Positions 15,637 to 24,481 are shown, numbered from the stretch's first letter. The stretch: DNA of 37,203 nt from Paenibacillus taihuensis (GCF_003386535.1 NZ_QTTN01000056.1:1-37203), one strand, 5' to 3'. Numbers and translations: made by a program. The notes: generated from the sequence alone by a model not told the origin.

Positions 15637-16764
15637 TTGGACAAATCGACAATTCTCCGCCTGTTACACAGCGCGTTATCTCTCGGGGCCGCTAATGTAA
15701 AGCGGCGGATCGTTCGTTTCCGGCAGAAAGCCGATTACGAACGGTTCCTAAGCGAGTGGTCTAGATTCGGCAACAGCGCGAAGCTCGTTCGTCATCTCCC
15801 TTCCATTCATGGCTTCTCCCTGCCAATCGCCCAAGATCTGCTGGCATCCTCCGCCTGCGCCGACATCTGGGTCGAGAACGACCCGCTTCTGACGGTGCAT
15901 AACACGGCATTCAAATCCGTATCCCGTGAAAAAGGAATCCCTTGGGGCGTGCAGGAGATTAAAGCTCCGCTCGCTTGGAGCATGACGACTGGCCATCGCG
16001 TCAAAGTCGGCATCATCGACACTGGCGTAGACTTCAGCCATCCCGACCTGAAGCATTCCCTCGGCCGTGGCATTAATCTGCTCAGCCGCGGCTCGCTGCC
16101 GCATGACGACAATGGACACGGCACGCACATCGCCGGCACGATCGCCGCTGCCAACCAGGTGCATGGGATGATCGGCGTCGCGCCCCGCGCTACCGTATAT
16201 CCGGTAAAAGCGTTCGATCATAACGGCAGCGCCTTCGTCTCCGATATCGTACTCGGCATCGATTGGTGCGTGCGCAACAAGATGGACATCGTCAACATGA
16301 GCTTCGGCATGAAAACGAGAAGCAAGTCGCTGCTGACCGCTGTGACGAACGCGTACAACGCCGGCGTTATTATTGTTGCTTCGTCAGGTAACGACGGCAA
16401 ACGCAAATCCATCGACTATCCCGCTCGATATCCGCAGACCATTGCTGTCGGAGCGACGAACCGGCTGCGCCGCATTGCGCCGTTCAGCAACCGCGGCACC
16501 TTTATTGATGTATACGCGCCGGGCGACAAGATTCTGTCCTCCTGGCTGCGCGGCAAGTATCACGAAATGAGCGGCACCTCGATGGCTACGTCGCATGTCA
16601 GCGGCGCGATCGCCCTGCTGCTCGCTCACCGGCCGGGACTGTCGCCGGCGGAAATTAAAGCGGTCGTGAAACGATCGATGCTGCCTCTAAGAGGCACAAA
16701 AGCCCCCCGGGTTGCCGGGGAGCTTGATGTGATGCAAATGCTGCAAACCGGGGACCGAAGATAG
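15637..16764 (+). CDS. Subtilisin-like serine protease (S8 family)
   Basis: Protease of 375 aa. The triad is present: Asp128 (GIIDTGVDFSHPD), His161 (NGHGTHIAGT) and Ser315 (SGTSMATSH), with the oxyanion Asn252 in SSGND. Residues about 25-90 look like an I9-type inhibitory prodomain. There is no clear signal peptide or membrane segment, so it may act in the cytoplasm or the sporulating cell, or be exported in another way. The TTG at 15637 is preferred because GGAGGGG lies 9 nt upstream; a GTG six codons earlier (15619) overlaps that site. It is the only plus-strand gene in the left half of the window. Its 3' end overlaps the terminator of the convergent argS. Confidence 0.9.
   Translation: MDKSTILRLLHSALSLGAANVKRRIVRFRQKADYERFLSEWSRFGNSAKLVRHLPSIHGFSLPIAQDLLASSACADIWVENDPLLTVHNTAFKSVSREKGIPWGVQEIKAPLAWSMTTGHRVKVGIIDTGVDFSHPDLKHSLGRGINLLSRGSLPHDDNGHGTHIAGTIAAANQVHGMIGVAPRATVYPVKAFDHNGSAFVSDIVLGIDWCVRNKMDIVNMSFGMKTRSKSLLTAVTNAYNAGVIIVASSGNDGKRKSIDYPARYPQTIAVGATNRLRRIAPFSNRGTFIDVYAPGDKILSSWLRGKYHEMSGTSMATSHVSGAIALLLAHRPGLSPAEIKAVVKRSMLPLRGTKAPRVAGELDVMQMLQTGDRR
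16699..16728 (-). terminator. Terminator of the ywiB-argS operon
   Basis: On the minus strand AGCTCCCCGG and CCCGGGGGGCT pair around CAA, followed by TTTTG. It lies about 110 nt after the argS stop and inside the 3' end of the convergent protease gene. Confidence 0.65.
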
Positions 16765-16840
16765 TCGTCCGCGGTTTGTTTGGCTTGTACGCCGTGCGGT
16801 GCGGCTTGAGAAGCCGCCTTGCAGCTGCGCACGCGCGATG

Positions 16841-18520
16841 TTACATGCGCTCCGGCGCGGATACGCCGACGAGGCGCAGCACATTCGCGATCGCGGTGCG
16901 CGTCGCAGCAAGCAGCGCGAAGCGCGCCTGGGTCTGAACCGCGTCCTCGGTGATGACGCGGTCGGCTCTGTAGTAGCTGTGGAACAGCGACGCGAGCTCG
17001 TATACATAGCGGATCAGGCGATGCGGCGCGTACTGCGCAGCAGCTTCCGCGATCTCTTGCGGCAGCTCGCCAATCTTGCGAAGCAGGTCGAACTCGTGCT
17101 CGGTCGTCAGCTTGCTGAGGTCCACTTCGGCAAGAGGCAATACCGCGATGCCTTGCTCTTCCGCTTGGCGGAAGATGCTGCAAATACGCGCATGCGCGTA
17201 TTGCACGTAGAACACCGGATTCTCATTTGATGTGGAAATCGCCAGATCCATATCGAAGTCCAGGTGCGAATCCATGCTGCGCATCGTGAAGAAGTAGCGG
17301 ATCGCGTCTACGCCGACTTCGTCCATCAGGTCGACCATCGTAACGGCCTTGCCTGTACGCTTCGACATCTTAACCTTCTCGCCGTTCTGGAACAGGCTTA
17401 CCATCTGCGCGATCAAGACGACCAGCTTCTGCGGATCGTTGCCGAGCGCCTCCATAGCCGCTTTCACACGCGGGATGTAACCGTGGTGGTCTGCGCCCCA
17501 GATGTTGATCATGCGGTCGAAACCGCGCGCGTACTTATCGCGGTGGTACGCGATGTCCGGCGTCAAATATGTGTACGATCCGTCATTCTTCACAAGAACG
17601 CGGTTCTTGTCGTCACCGTATTCCATGGTGTTCAGCCATGTTGCGCCTTCTTCTTCGAACACTTGGCCGCGCTCGCGAAGCGCTGCCAGCGCCTGCTCGA
17701 CTTGGCCTGTCTTATAGAGCGAAGTCTCGCTGTACCATACATCGAACGCGACGCGGAAATTGCCAAGGTCGCGCTTAATCTTGTCGAGCTCGCGCTCAAG
17801 GCCGTAATCGCGGAAGAATGTGAAACGCTCCTCATCCGACAGAGACAGCAGGCGGTCGCCTTCATTAGCTGCGAGTTCTTTTGCAAAGCCGATGATGTCC
17901 TCGCCATGGTAGCCGTCCTCCGGCATAACCGCGTCTTGGCCGAGCGCTTGCTTATAGCGCGCTTCGATGGAGTAGGCCAGGTTCGCAACCTGGTTGCCCG
18001 CATCGTTAATATAGTACTCTCTCGATACATCGTAGCCGGCAAAATCAAGCACGTTGCAAAGCGCATCGCCCACAGCCGCGCCGCGGGCGTGGCCGAGGTG
18101 AAGGCTGCCTGTCGGGTTCGCGCTGACGAACTCGACTTGAACACGCTGGCCTGTGCCAGCATCGATACGGCCGTAATCTGCGCCTTGTTGCGCTACTTCT
18201 GCGACTACCGGGTACAGATAGCTGCGGTCCATACGGAAGTTAATGAAGCCCGGTCCCGCGATCTCCGCGCTTTGGATCGACGCTTTCTTCATATCCAAGC
18301 CTGCAATAATCGCTTCTGCGATTTGGCGCGGATTCTTCTTCGCGAGCTTCGTCAGCTGCATCGCTGCGTTCGTTGCCAGGTCGCCGTGCGCCTTATCCTT
18401 CGGCACCTCCAGCACGAATACCGGAAGCTCCTCACGGGCTGCAAGCCCAGCGTTTACGACTGCATCGGCAATCGCTTCTTTCAGCTGCACATGCAGCTGC
18501 TCAATAACGTTCGTTCTCAT
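16841..18520 (-). CDS. argS: Arginyl-tRNA synthetase, canonical bacterial copy
   Basis: Class I synthetase of 559 aa that charges tRNA-Arg. Residues about 1-95 form the Add-1 tRNA D-loop-binding domain. The HIGH-type motif is HLGHARG in [17 protein letters not shown], the KMSK loop is [10 protein letters not shown], and the C-terminal anticodon-binding helix domain ends the protein ([14 protein letters not shown]). It resembles the B. subtilis enzyme in sequence and in its linkage to ywiB, 55 nt upstream. A second, quite different ArgS is encoded 0.7 kb upstream. The ATG at 18520 gives a normal family start, although the GGGGGAT site is 13 nt away. Confidence 0.96.
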   Translation of the reverse strand: MRTNVIEQLHVQLKEAIADAVVNAGLAAREELPVFVLEVPKDKAHGDLATNAAMQLTKLAKKNPRQIAEAIIAGLDMKKASIQSAEIAGPGFINFRMDRSYLYPVVAEVAQQGADYGRIDAGTGQRVQVEFVSANPTGSLHLGHARGAAVGDALCNVLDFAGYDVSREYYINDAGNQVANLAYSIEARYKQALGQDAVMPEDGYHGEDIIGFAKELAANEGDRLLSLSDEERFTFFRDYGLERELDKIKRDLGNFRVAFDVWYSETSLYKTGQVEQALAALRERGQVFEEEGATWLNTMEYGDDKNRVLVKNDGSYTYLTPDIAYHRDKYARGFDRMINIWGADHHGYIPRVKAAMEALGNDPQKLVVLIAQMVSLFQNGEKVKMSKRTGKAVTMVDLMDEVGVDAIRYFFTMRSMDSHLDFDMDLAISTSNENPVFYVQYAHARICSIFRQAEEQGIAVLPLAEVDLSKLTTEHEFDLLRKIGELPQEIAEAAAQYAPHRLIRYVYELASLFHSYYRADRVITEDAVQTQARFALLAATRTAIANVLRLVGVSAPERM

Positions 18521-18575
18521 GGTAAAATCGGATCCCCCTGCATCATAGTTGTTTATTGGTATATGAAAATATAGC

Positions 18576-19106
18576 TTACGCGCCTGTCTCTTCTTCGGCC
18601 CGCAGCCGAATCATAAACTCGCCAGTCGGCTCGTCATTAACGAGCAGCGTATAATGCCACTCCAGCAGCATCGGCAGAGACGGCACAAGCCTATCGCTTG
18701 GATCTATTGCCGGTTGCGATTGCTGTTGTTGTTGTTGCTCTTGCTCTTGTTCTTGCCCTTGCAGGGCTTCGGAGAAGTCGCCGAACTGCATCCAGAGCAG
18801 CTTCGTCTCTGTTTCCATATGGAAATTGGCATGCATCGATGCATAATGGCCCGTGCGCCTTACGCCTGCAACGAAGATTTGCTGCGACTCCACGGCTCCA
18901 TTCCGCGACAAGCTCAGTTCGCCGTCGCGCCAACGGATCATCGTGCGCACCTCCGCGTTCTCACCGGAAGGGCCCTGCACCGTCTCCTCGTAGCGAATGA
19001 ACATCGTGCTGCCCTTGCGGAACCATTCGCCGCTGAACGTGTTCTGTTCGCGCTCTCCATCGACATCGCTTTCCAGCGTAATCGTTACTTTTGCTCTATC
19101 CGTCAT
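18576..19106 (-). CDS. ywiB: DUF1934 family protein (YwiB-like)
   Basis: Protein of 176 aa expected to form a small beta-barrel of the calycin type. The family features include [17 protein letters not shown] near the N-terminus, [13 protein letters not shown] in the middle and [22 protein letters not shown] at the C-terminus. Its biochemical role is unknown. A Gln/Glu run at about residues 117-131 is encoded by CAA/CAG/GAG repeats and looks like a simple-sequence expansion between strands; homologues I recall lack it. It is first in an operon with argS, as in B. subtilis. The ATG at 19106 follows GGGAGA. Confidence 0.85.
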   Translation of the reverse strand: MTDRAKVTITLESDVDGEREQNTFSGEWFRKGSTMFIRYEETVQGPSGENAEVRTMIRWRDGELSLSRNGAVESQQIFVAGVRRTGHYASMHANFHMETETKLLWMQFGDFSEALQGQEQEQEQQQQQQSQPAIDPSDRLVPSLPMLLEWHYTLLVNDEPTGEFMIRLRAEEETGA

Positions 19107-19143
19107 GTATCACGGTCTCCCGTCGCCTAATTCTCCTGTCCTC

Positions 19144-19172
19144 ACTATATACAGGAGCATCGTCAATTTCAA
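19144..19172 (-). promoter_or_regulatory. ywiB-argS promoter (SigA type)
   Basis: TTGAAA (19167-19172), a 17-nt spacer and TATAGT (19144-19149) on the minus strand, about 40 nt upstream of the ywiB ATG. Confidence 0.7.
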
Positions 19173-19205
19173 TGCCTGCTCGTTGATCGTTTGGCGGGTT
19201 AACGG

Positions 19206-20936
19206 CTAGATTTGTGTAGGCGTCTTAAGGCCAAGCAGCGTGAGCCCTGAGCGCAGCAGCCCTGCAACAGCCGCGGCGAGCAGCAGCTTCGCGGCGGTCT
19301 CTTCCTCGTTCTCCGTCAGGATGCGCTCCTGATGGTAGAAACGGTTGAACCGTTTCGCAGCATCGAGCAGGAAACGCGCGAGAACAGCGGGCTCATGCTG
19401 GCGAAGCGATTCCGCGATCGCCTCCGGATATGCCGCTAGCGCCTTCAAGCACTCCCACGCCGCTGCCCCGGTCAGATACTGTCCGTAACGTCCGCCTGCA
19501 ACAACGGCGCCGGACTGGCTGAGCGTCTCCGCTTCTTCAACCGACAGGCCGCCTTTGGCCAACAGCTTGAACGCTCTTGCCGCCGTATACTGCACATACG
19601 GTCCGGTCTCCCCTTCGAAGCGGAGCGCTTCATCGAGCGAGAAGTCGACTTCCAGCATGCGATGATGCTTCAGATCGCCGAAGACGATCGCGCCGATGCC
19701 GACCGCTTCCGCCACTTCCTTCGCCATCTCGAGCTCCGGATTCTTCTCCGCGATGATCGCAGCCGCCTTTGCCACCGCTTCATCGAGCACCTCGTCGAGG
19801 AAGATGACCTGCCCTTTGCGCGTGGACATTTTGCGTCCGTCGAACTTCATGAGACCGAAGGGCAGGTGATGGCAGTCGTCCGCCACTTCTTCGTCCATGC
19901 GCTTCAATACCGCGAACACTTGGGCAAAATGCAGCTTCTGCTCCGCACCGACGACATACAGCAGCAGGTCGCCGCCCATCTCCTTCTTCCGATAGAGCGC
20001 CGTTGCGAGATCGCGCGTCGGGTAGATCGTCGTGCCGTCTGTCTTCAGGATGAGACATGGCGGCAGCCCTTCTTCATCGAGGCGCACGACCTGCGCGCCG
20101 TTGCTCTCTTCGAGCAGCTGCAGCTCCGACAGCCGTTCGACGACGGCGCCCATCTTGTCGTTGTAGAAGCTTTCGCCGAGCGTATAGTCGAACTTCACGC
20201 CAAGGCGCGCGTAGACGCGGTCGAACTCCTCCATGCTGAAGGAGACGAAGTATTGCCACAAACGGCGCGCTTCCTCGTCGCCGTTCTCAAGCTTCCAGAA
20301 CCAGCGGCGCGCTTCGTCCTCCAGCGCAGCGTCATGTTCGACTTCCTCATGGAAGCGAACATACAAGCTGAGACTCTCCTTAATCGGCGCTTCCTTCAGC
20401 TTCGCTTCATCGCCCCAGCGGCTGTACGCCTCCATCAGCTTGCCGAACTGCGTCCCCCAGTCCCCGATATGATTGACGGTGACGACATCATAACCGGAGA
20501 AGCGGTACATCTGAGCGAGCGCATTGCCGATCATCGTCGAGCGCAAATGGCCGACGCCGAACGGTTTGGCAATGTTCGGAGAGGACAGGTCGATGATGAC
20601 TCGCTGATCTGAACCTGCCTGCGACTGACCGAAATCACCTACAAGCAATGGTGAGAGCAGCTTCGGCGCCCAATCCTCGCGCTTCAGAAACAGATTGACA
20701 TAAGGCCCCTTCGCTTCGGCGCGAACAGGCTGACCTTCTCCATTGATGCGCTGTGCAAGTTCTTCTGCAATCGCAGCCGGTGCGCGCTTTAGTGTTCTTG
20801 AGAGCGCATAGCAAGGGAACGCAACATCGCCAAGCTCCGGATTCGGCGGCAGCTCGAGCAGCCGAACGATTTCCTCGTGCTCCAAAGTGACATACGACTG
20901 CAGCTGAACCGCTGCCCATTCCAATAACAGGCTCAT
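19206..20936 (-). CDS. argS: Second arginyl-tRNA synthetase, T-box controlled
   Basis: ArgS of 576 aa from a branch different from the neighbouring copy. The HIGH-like motif is VGHLRS in SSPNIAKPFGVGHLRSTMIGN and the signature loop is KMSTRKG; both resemble the eukaryote/clostridial-like ArgS group. The N-terminal Add-1 domain (1-95) and C-terminal anticodon-binding helices (DAAKRFNRFYHQERIL) are present, so it looks active. The start is the ATG at 20936, with GGGGAGG 8 nt upstream; the longer frame reads back through the riboswitch. A T-box riboswitch precedes it, so it should be induced when tRNA-Arg is uncharged. It was probably acquired horizontally; this is inference from motif type. Confidence 0.93.
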   Translation of the reverse strand: MSLLLEWAAVQLQSYVTLEHEEIVRLLELPPNPELGDVAFPCYALSRTLKRAPAAIAEELAQRINGEGQPVRAEAKGPYVNLFLKREDWAPKLLSPLLVGDFGQSQAGSDQRVIIDLSSPNIAKPFGVGHLRSTMIGNALAQMYRFSGYDVVTVNHIGDWGTQFGKLMEAYSRWGDEAKLKEAPIKESLSLYVRFHEEVEHDAALEDEARRWFWKLENGDEEARRLWQYFVSFSMEEFDRVYARLGVKFDYTLGESFYNDKMGAVVERLSELQLLEESNGAQVVRLDEEGLPPCLILKTDGTTIYPTRDLATALYRKKEMGGDLLLYVVGAEQKLHFAQVFAVLKRMDEEVADDCHHLPFGLMKFDGRKMSTRKGQVIFLDEVLDEAVAKAAAIIAEKNPELEMAKEVAEAVGIGAIVFGDLKHHRMLEVDFSLDEALRFEGETGPYVQYTAARAFKLLAKGGLSVEEAETLSQSGAVVAGGRYGQYLTGAAAWECLKALAAYPEAIAESLRQHEPAVLARFLLDAAKRFNRFYHQERILTENEEETAAKLLLAAAVAGLLRSGLTLLGLKTPTQI

Positions 20937-20975
20937 CACAAGTTCCTCCCCAATTTGCGCTACAAGCTGAAACAT

Positions 20976-21262
20976 AAAAAACCCCCGTCTCAATAAAGAG
21001 ACGGAGGTTGAATTCCGCGGTACCACTCTTCTAGTCTTCCCTCGCGAATGCGCAGCATAGCGAAAGAGAAGCCTCTCAAGGCACGATAACGGGGTGACCG
21101 GATGCACCTACGGACGCGCCTTGCCACTCGCAAGCCCGCGTTTCGGTTCATCTACTCCCGGGTCCGCTTCCCTTACGCCGCTGCACCGGCTTTCACTAAC
21201 CCGGCTCGCTGCCAGCACCGAACTGCAAGGTACTCTCCCGATCATCGTATGTAGCTGTTATT
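20976..21262 (-). promoter_or_regulatory. T-box riboswitch, probably tRNA-Arg responsive
   Basis: The minus strand carries AGAGTGGTACCGCGG, the conserved T-box that pairs with the tRNA acceptor end (about 21015-21031). After it come AACCTCCGTCTC and GAGACGGGGGTT (20980-21009), which form a terminator with a six-T tail. Upstream, GGGAGAGTA and GAGCCGGGTTAGTGAAAGCCGG fit stem I. The likely specifier is CGA (Arg) at 21143-21145 in ATGAACCGAAA, where GAAC precedes and a purine follows. Specifier assignment is by eye. The downstream gene is argS, which agrees. Confidence 0.92.
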
Positions 21263-21268
21263 TCCCCT

Positions 21269-21296
21269 ATTATATGCGACCTCGCTGAAATTGCAA
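21269..21296 (-). promoter_or_regulatory. Promoter of the T-box-argS unit
   Basis: TTGCAA (21291-21296), a 16-nt spacer and a perfect TATAAT (21269-21274) on the minus strand. This places +1 near 21262, at the start of T-box stem I. Confidence 0.8.
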
Positions 21297-21307
21297 GCGA
21301 CAAATGA

Positions 21308-21817
21308 TTAAGTGAGAAAGGGCAGGATGGCCTTCCACGCTTCAATCCGATCCGCGGTACCCCGCATCGTCTTGGTCGGAATGGGGCTCGTCGACGGAAG
21401 CTTCATCAGCGTCAAACCTTCGAAGGTCTTGTCATCGCGAAAATATTTCTTAAACGTATCATTCGACTTCGTTCCGTTAAACACCAGGCAGCGTATGGTC
21501 GGGTGCTCCTTCACGAGACCGGGCAGGTCATTCGGCACTTCCGCACGAATGTTGGCATCGAGGCTGCCTTCGCGTTCGCATGACGCGATCACATCCCACA
21601 TCGCAATGCCGTGTGAAGCGGCAAAAGAAAGCCTGTCCTCATACGCCTCATCCGGCTCGCGTTCGAATAACCCATACAGCACCCGCCACATATGATTGCG
21701 CGGATTGCCGTAGTACTGGTTCATCGCAATCGATGCTTCGCCGGGCATGCTGCCGAGAATAAGAATTGTCGGGCTCCCGCTGACCATCGGCGGAAAAGAG
21801 TGAACACGCGTCGTCAT
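21308..21817 (-). CDS. DNA-deoxyinosine glycosylase-like uracil-DNA glycosylase family protein
   Basis: Protein of 169 aa of the uracil-DNA glycosylase fold, closest in pattern to the hypoxanthine-DNA glycosylase group. It has ILILGSMPGEASI (motif A position), NQYYGNPRNHMWRVL, LVFNGTKSNDTF in the middle and the C-terminal loop LPSTSPIP (motif B position). Such enzymes remove hypoxanthine or uracil from deaminated DNA, starting base-excision repair. The ATG at 21817 has AGGAGG 12 nt upstream; a stop codon lies in frame before it. It follows the DUF7667-like gene by 89 nt in the same direction and may share its transcript. The exact substrate is not determined by sequence. Confidence 0.85.
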   Translation of the reverse strand: MTTRVHSFPPMVSGSPTILILGSMPGEASIAMNQYYGNPRNHMWRVLYGLFEREPDEAYEDRLSFAASHGIAMWDVIASCEREGSLDANIRAEVPNDLPGLVKEHPTIRCLVFNGTKSNDTFKKYFRDDKTFEGLTLMKLPSTSPIPTKTMRGTADRIEAWKAILPFLT

Positions 21818-21906
21818 GCTGCTATGCTACCTCCTTCTTCTCCTCCGAGCTTACCCGTTGCGTCGAGCCGATGCAAGCGACGAGCATCTGCCCGGCACTC
21901 GCGCGA

Positions 21907-22158
21907 TTACGTCTGCGGCGAACCCGGCGGCTGACCGCTCAGTTTCTCCAAACGCTGACAAATTTCATGCTGCCATTCGACGTCCTGCACCATGGAGGCG
22001 ATAAGCGACAAATTGTGCAGGTTAGCCAATTGCCTGATATGCATCGCGTTAACAGCCAAGCAATGCTCGAAGTCAGCCTGCTCGTCCCCCGTCAGCTGAC
22101 GGCGAATACGAATCGTCCACAGCTCGGCGAGCCGTTCATGAATCGGTAAAATGTTCAC
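21907..22158 (-). CDS. Small helical protein of a Bacillota family (DUF7667-like)
   Basis: Protein of 83 aa without signal peptide or membrane segment. It is mostly helical, with the pattern HERLAELW...RQLTGDEQADFEHCLAVNAMHIRQLANLHNLSLIA and a WQHEICQRLEKL C-terminus. I recognise this as a small family common in Bacillus and Paenibacillus, of unknown function; the DUF number is from memory. The GTG at 22158 is chosen because GGAGGG lies 10 nt upstream, while the ATG three codons earlier touches that site. Two palindromes lie directly upstream (22177-22208). Confidence 0.7.
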   Translation of the reverse strand: MNILPIHERLAELWTIRIRRQLTGDEQADFEHCLAVNAMHIRQLANLHNLSLIASMVQDVEWQHEICQRLEKLSGQPPGSPQT

Positions 22159-22176
22159 GTGCGCCATCCCTCCTAA

Positions 22177-22208
22177 TGATCAACCATGATCAAACACTAG
22201 TAACTAGT
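22177..22208. promoter_or_regulatory. Paired palindromes upstream of the small helical protein gene
   Basis: TGATCAACCATGATCA (22177-22192) and ACTAGTAACTAGT (22196-22208) are two perfect inverted repeats 3 nt apart, just before the ribosome binding site. They could be operators; the regulator is unknown. Confidence 0.4.
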
Positions 22209-22436
22209 ATGGCCAAAAGAGAGAGAGGCAAAACGCAGTAGCAGGAGAACTAAACAAGATTCAACGGATCCCACTACTCAGTCCAATGTTCTTTCGATCG
22301 CTGTTGTAGCCTGGATAATTTCCGATTCAATTAGACACTTAGATGTTATTATCCGTCTACAAAGGCGACCGCTACGCTTCTACAGAATCATTGGAACTGC
22401 TCCGTTCCTGTTGCACGGAACTGGGGGAAAAGAAAA
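22209..22436. other. Intergenic stretch without a visible gene
   Basis: About 230 nt between the small helical protein gene and the first CTGAGAGT hairpin. No reading frame here has a credible ribosome binding site and I see no RNA family signature. Confidence 0.5.
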
Positions 22437-22470
22437 AAGCTGAGAGTGACGAACTCCACTCTCAGTCAAA
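22433..22470 (-). terminator. Terminator-like hairpin, distal copy
   Basis: CTGAGAGTG and CACTCTCAG pair around an 8-nt loop on the minus strand, followed by CTTTTTT. It uses the same stem as the speB terminator 115 nt away, with a different loop. Confidence 0.75.
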
Positions 22471-22490
22471 AAACAGCCGCTTTTCTTCTC

Positions 22491-22519
22491 CGAGAGTCGG
22501 AAAATCCGACTCTCAGCAG
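22491..22519. repeat. Related CTGAGAGTCGGA hairpin
   Basis: CCGAGAGTCGGA and TCCGACTCTCAG pair around AAA/TTT. It shares the CTGAGAGT stem end with the two flanking terminators but has no T-run. Confidence 0.7.
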
Positions 22520-22552
22520 CCCATGCTCCACTCATAGTCTTACCAACAACAA

Positions 22553-22590
22553 AAAAGCTGAGAGTGACAAATACCACTCTCAGCTTTTTT
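22553..22590 (-). terminator. speB terminator
   Basis: AAAAAAGCTGAGAGTG and CACTCTCAGCTTTTTT pair around an 8-nt loop on the minus strand, directly after the speB stop codon. The flanking A- and T-runs make it work in both directions. Confidence 0.93.
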
Positions 22591-22593
22591 AAA

Positions 22594-23463
22594 TTACTTA
22601 ATGAAACCTAGCAGCATTTCGCGGATGACTTTGGCCGCGACGATCTGGGTTTGTTCGGTTGGGTCGTACGCTGGCGCTACTTCGACGAGGTCGCAGCCGA
22701 CGATGTTGATGCCCGCTTTGGCGATGGCATGAACCGCATCGATCAGCTCCTTCGACGTGATGCCGCCTGCTTCCGCCGTGCCTGTGCCAGGCGCTGCGGA
22801 AGGGTCGAGCACGTCGATGTCGATCGTCAGGTAAACCGGACGGCCGGCAAGCTCAGGCAGCACTTTCTTCAAAGGCTCGAGCACTTCGAACGGGTAGAAA
22901 TTGATGCTCTCCTTCGCGAACTGCCACTCTTCGCGGGAGCCGGAACGGATACCGAATTGGTAAATGTTCTTGCCGCCGATGAGGCCGGCTGCTTTGCGAA
23001 GCGGCGTGGAGTGCGAAAGCGGCTCGCCTTCGTAACTCTCGCGCAGGTCGGCATGCGCGTCAAAGTGGATGATCGCCATGTCCGGGTACTTCTTGTATAC
23101 CTCTTGGAAAATCGGCCACGAACACAGGTGCTCGCCGCCAAGACCGATCGGCATCTTGCCGTCTTTCAGTACGCCGCCTACGAATTCGCCGATAATATCG
23201 AGCGAGCGCGCCGCATTACCGAAGGGCAGCAGCAGGTCGCCTGCGTCGAAATATTCGATGTCTTCCAGGCTGCGGTCGAGGTACGGGCTGTACTCTTCAA
23301 GACCGATCGACACTTCGCGGATACGCGGCGGGCCGAAACGGGAGCCTGGGCGGAACGATACGGTGAAATCCATCGGCATGCCATAGATGACAGCCTTGGA
23401 CGTATTATAGTCTTCCGAGCTTAGGATGAAGACGTTGCCGGAATATTTTTGATCGAGTTTCAT
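22594..23463 (-). CDS. speB: Agmatinase
   Basis: Ureohydrolase of 289 aa that converts agmatine to putrescine and urea. The two-manganese site is intact: GGEH, DAHADLR and DIDVLDPSAAPGTGT, the last also binding substrate. FRPGSRFGPPRIRE near the N-terminus is typical of agmatinases of this group. It lies 19 nt after speE, so the pair makes putrescine and then spermidine; the order speE-speB is as in B. subtilis. The ATG at 23463 has AGAGGA 12 nt upstream. A strong terminator follows. Confidence 0.96.
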   Translation of the reverse strand: MKLDQKYSGNVFILSSEDYNTSKAVIYGMPMDFTVSFRPGSRFGPPRIREVSIGLEEYSPYLDRSLEDIEYFDAGDLLLPFGNAARSLDIIGEFVGGVLKDGKMPIGLGGEHLCSWPIFQEVYKKYPDMAIIHFDAHADLRESYEGEPLSHSTPLRKAAGLIGGKNIYQFGIRSGSREEWQFAKESINFYPFEVLEPLKKVLPELAGRPVYLTIDIDVLDPSAAPGTGTAEAGGITSKELIDAVHAIAKAGINIVGCDLVEVAPAYDPTEQTQIVAAKVIREMLLGFIK

Positions 23464-23482
23464 TATGCGCTTGGTTCCTCTC

Positions 23483-24310
23483 TTACTTCACCAGGTCTTC
23501 TACAAATTTCGGCAGAACGAAAGCCGCTTTGTGCAGACGTGGGGAATAGTATTTCGTGTCGATTTCAGGGATGCTGGACTCGTCCACTTCAAGCGGATCA
23601 TACTTTTTGCTGCCCATTGTGAATGTCCACAGGCCGCTTGGGTATGTCGGAACGTTCGCCCAGAATACGCGCACGATCGGGAACACTTCTTTGACATCGC
23701 GGTTAACGTTCTTGATCAGGTCAGGCGTGAACCAAGGGTTGTCCGTCTGAGCAACGAAGATTCCGTCTTCTTTCAGCGCATCGTAGATGCCTTGGTAGAA
23801 GCCGCGTGTGAACAGGTTTACCGCAGGGCCAACCGGCTCTGTGGAGTCAACCATAACAACATCATATTCATTCTTGTGATCGTGGATGTGCATGAAGCCG
23901 TCGTTCACGTGCACTTCGACGCGCGGATCGTCCAGACCGCAAGCGATTTGCGGAAGATATTTCTTCGAGTATTCGATAACTTTGCCGTCGATATCAACAA
24001 GGACAGCTTTCTCCACGTTCGGGTGCTTCAAGATTTCGCGGATAACGCCGCCGTCGCCGCCGCCAACAACGAGAACTTTCTTCGGGTTAGGGTGTGTGTA
24101 CAGAACCGGGTGAGCAACCATCTCGTGATAAACCCACTCGTCCTTGTCCGTTGTCATAACCATGCCGTCGAGTACGAGCATTGTGCCGAACTCTTCTGTT
24201 TCGATCATATCAAGCTGTTGGAATTCCGTTTGTTCGCTTACATACGTTTCTTTCACTTTCATCGTAATGCCGTATGTAGGCGTTTGCTTCTCGGTGTACC
24301 ACAATTCCAT
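23483..24310 (-). CDS. speE: Spermidine synthase
   Basis: Aminopropyltransferase of 275 aa that transfers the aminopropyl group from decarboxylated S-adenosylmethionine to putrescine. It has an N-terminal beta domain ([19 protein letters not shown]) and a Rossmann-like domain. The nucleotide site is [12 protein letters not shown] and the catalytic loop [18 protein letters not shown] contributes to the active site. The ATG at 24310 follows AGCAGGGAT. It is first in the speE-speB operon, divergent from pbpG. Confidence 0.97.
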   Translation of the reverse strand: MELWYTEKQTPTYGITMKVKETYVSEQTEFQQLDMIETEEFGTMLVLDGMVMTTDKDEWVYHEMVAHPVLYTHPNPKKVLVVGGGDGGVIREILKHPNVEKAVLVDIDGKVIEYSKKYLPQIACGLDDPRVEVHVNDGFMHIHDHKNEYDVVMVDSTEPVGPAVNLFTRGFYQGIYDALKEDGIFVAQTDNPWFTPDLIKNVNRDVKEVFPIVRVFWANVPTYPSGLWTFTMGSKKYDPLEVDESSIPEIDTKYYSPRLHKAAFVLPKFVEDLVK

Positions 24311-24376
24311 CGTGCAATCCCTGCTTTCTTGTATGTAATGGTGCTATTGATCATAAGGTCAAATGTTTCAATCTGT

Positions 24377-24404
24377 ATTATAAGTTAACGGGGGGAAAAA
24401 GCAA
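24377..24404 (-). promoter_or_regulatory. speE-speB promoter (SigA type)
   Basis: TTGCTT (24399-24404), a 16-nt spacer and a perfect TATAAT (24377-24382) on the minus strand, about 65 nt upstream of the speE ATG. Confidence 0.75.
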
Positions 24405-24450
24405 CCTTTTGCCAGTTGTGCACAAAAATTTAACAACCCCCATCCGATTC

Positions 24451-24481
24451 TGAATAGTGTGACCCAATGTTTTCCATACTA
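24451..24481 (+). promoter_or_regulatory. SigG-type promoter of pbpG
   Basis: TGAATA (24451-24456), an 18-nt spacer and CATACTA (24475-24481) match the forespore SigG consensus. The start would fall near 24488, about 35 nt before the ATG. B. subtilis pbpG is also a forespore gene. Confidence 0.7.

Noticed and set aside
22343..22537. 64-codon plus-strand frame before the speB terminators
   Set aside because: It runs across two hairpins of the terminator series and lacks a ribosome binding site.
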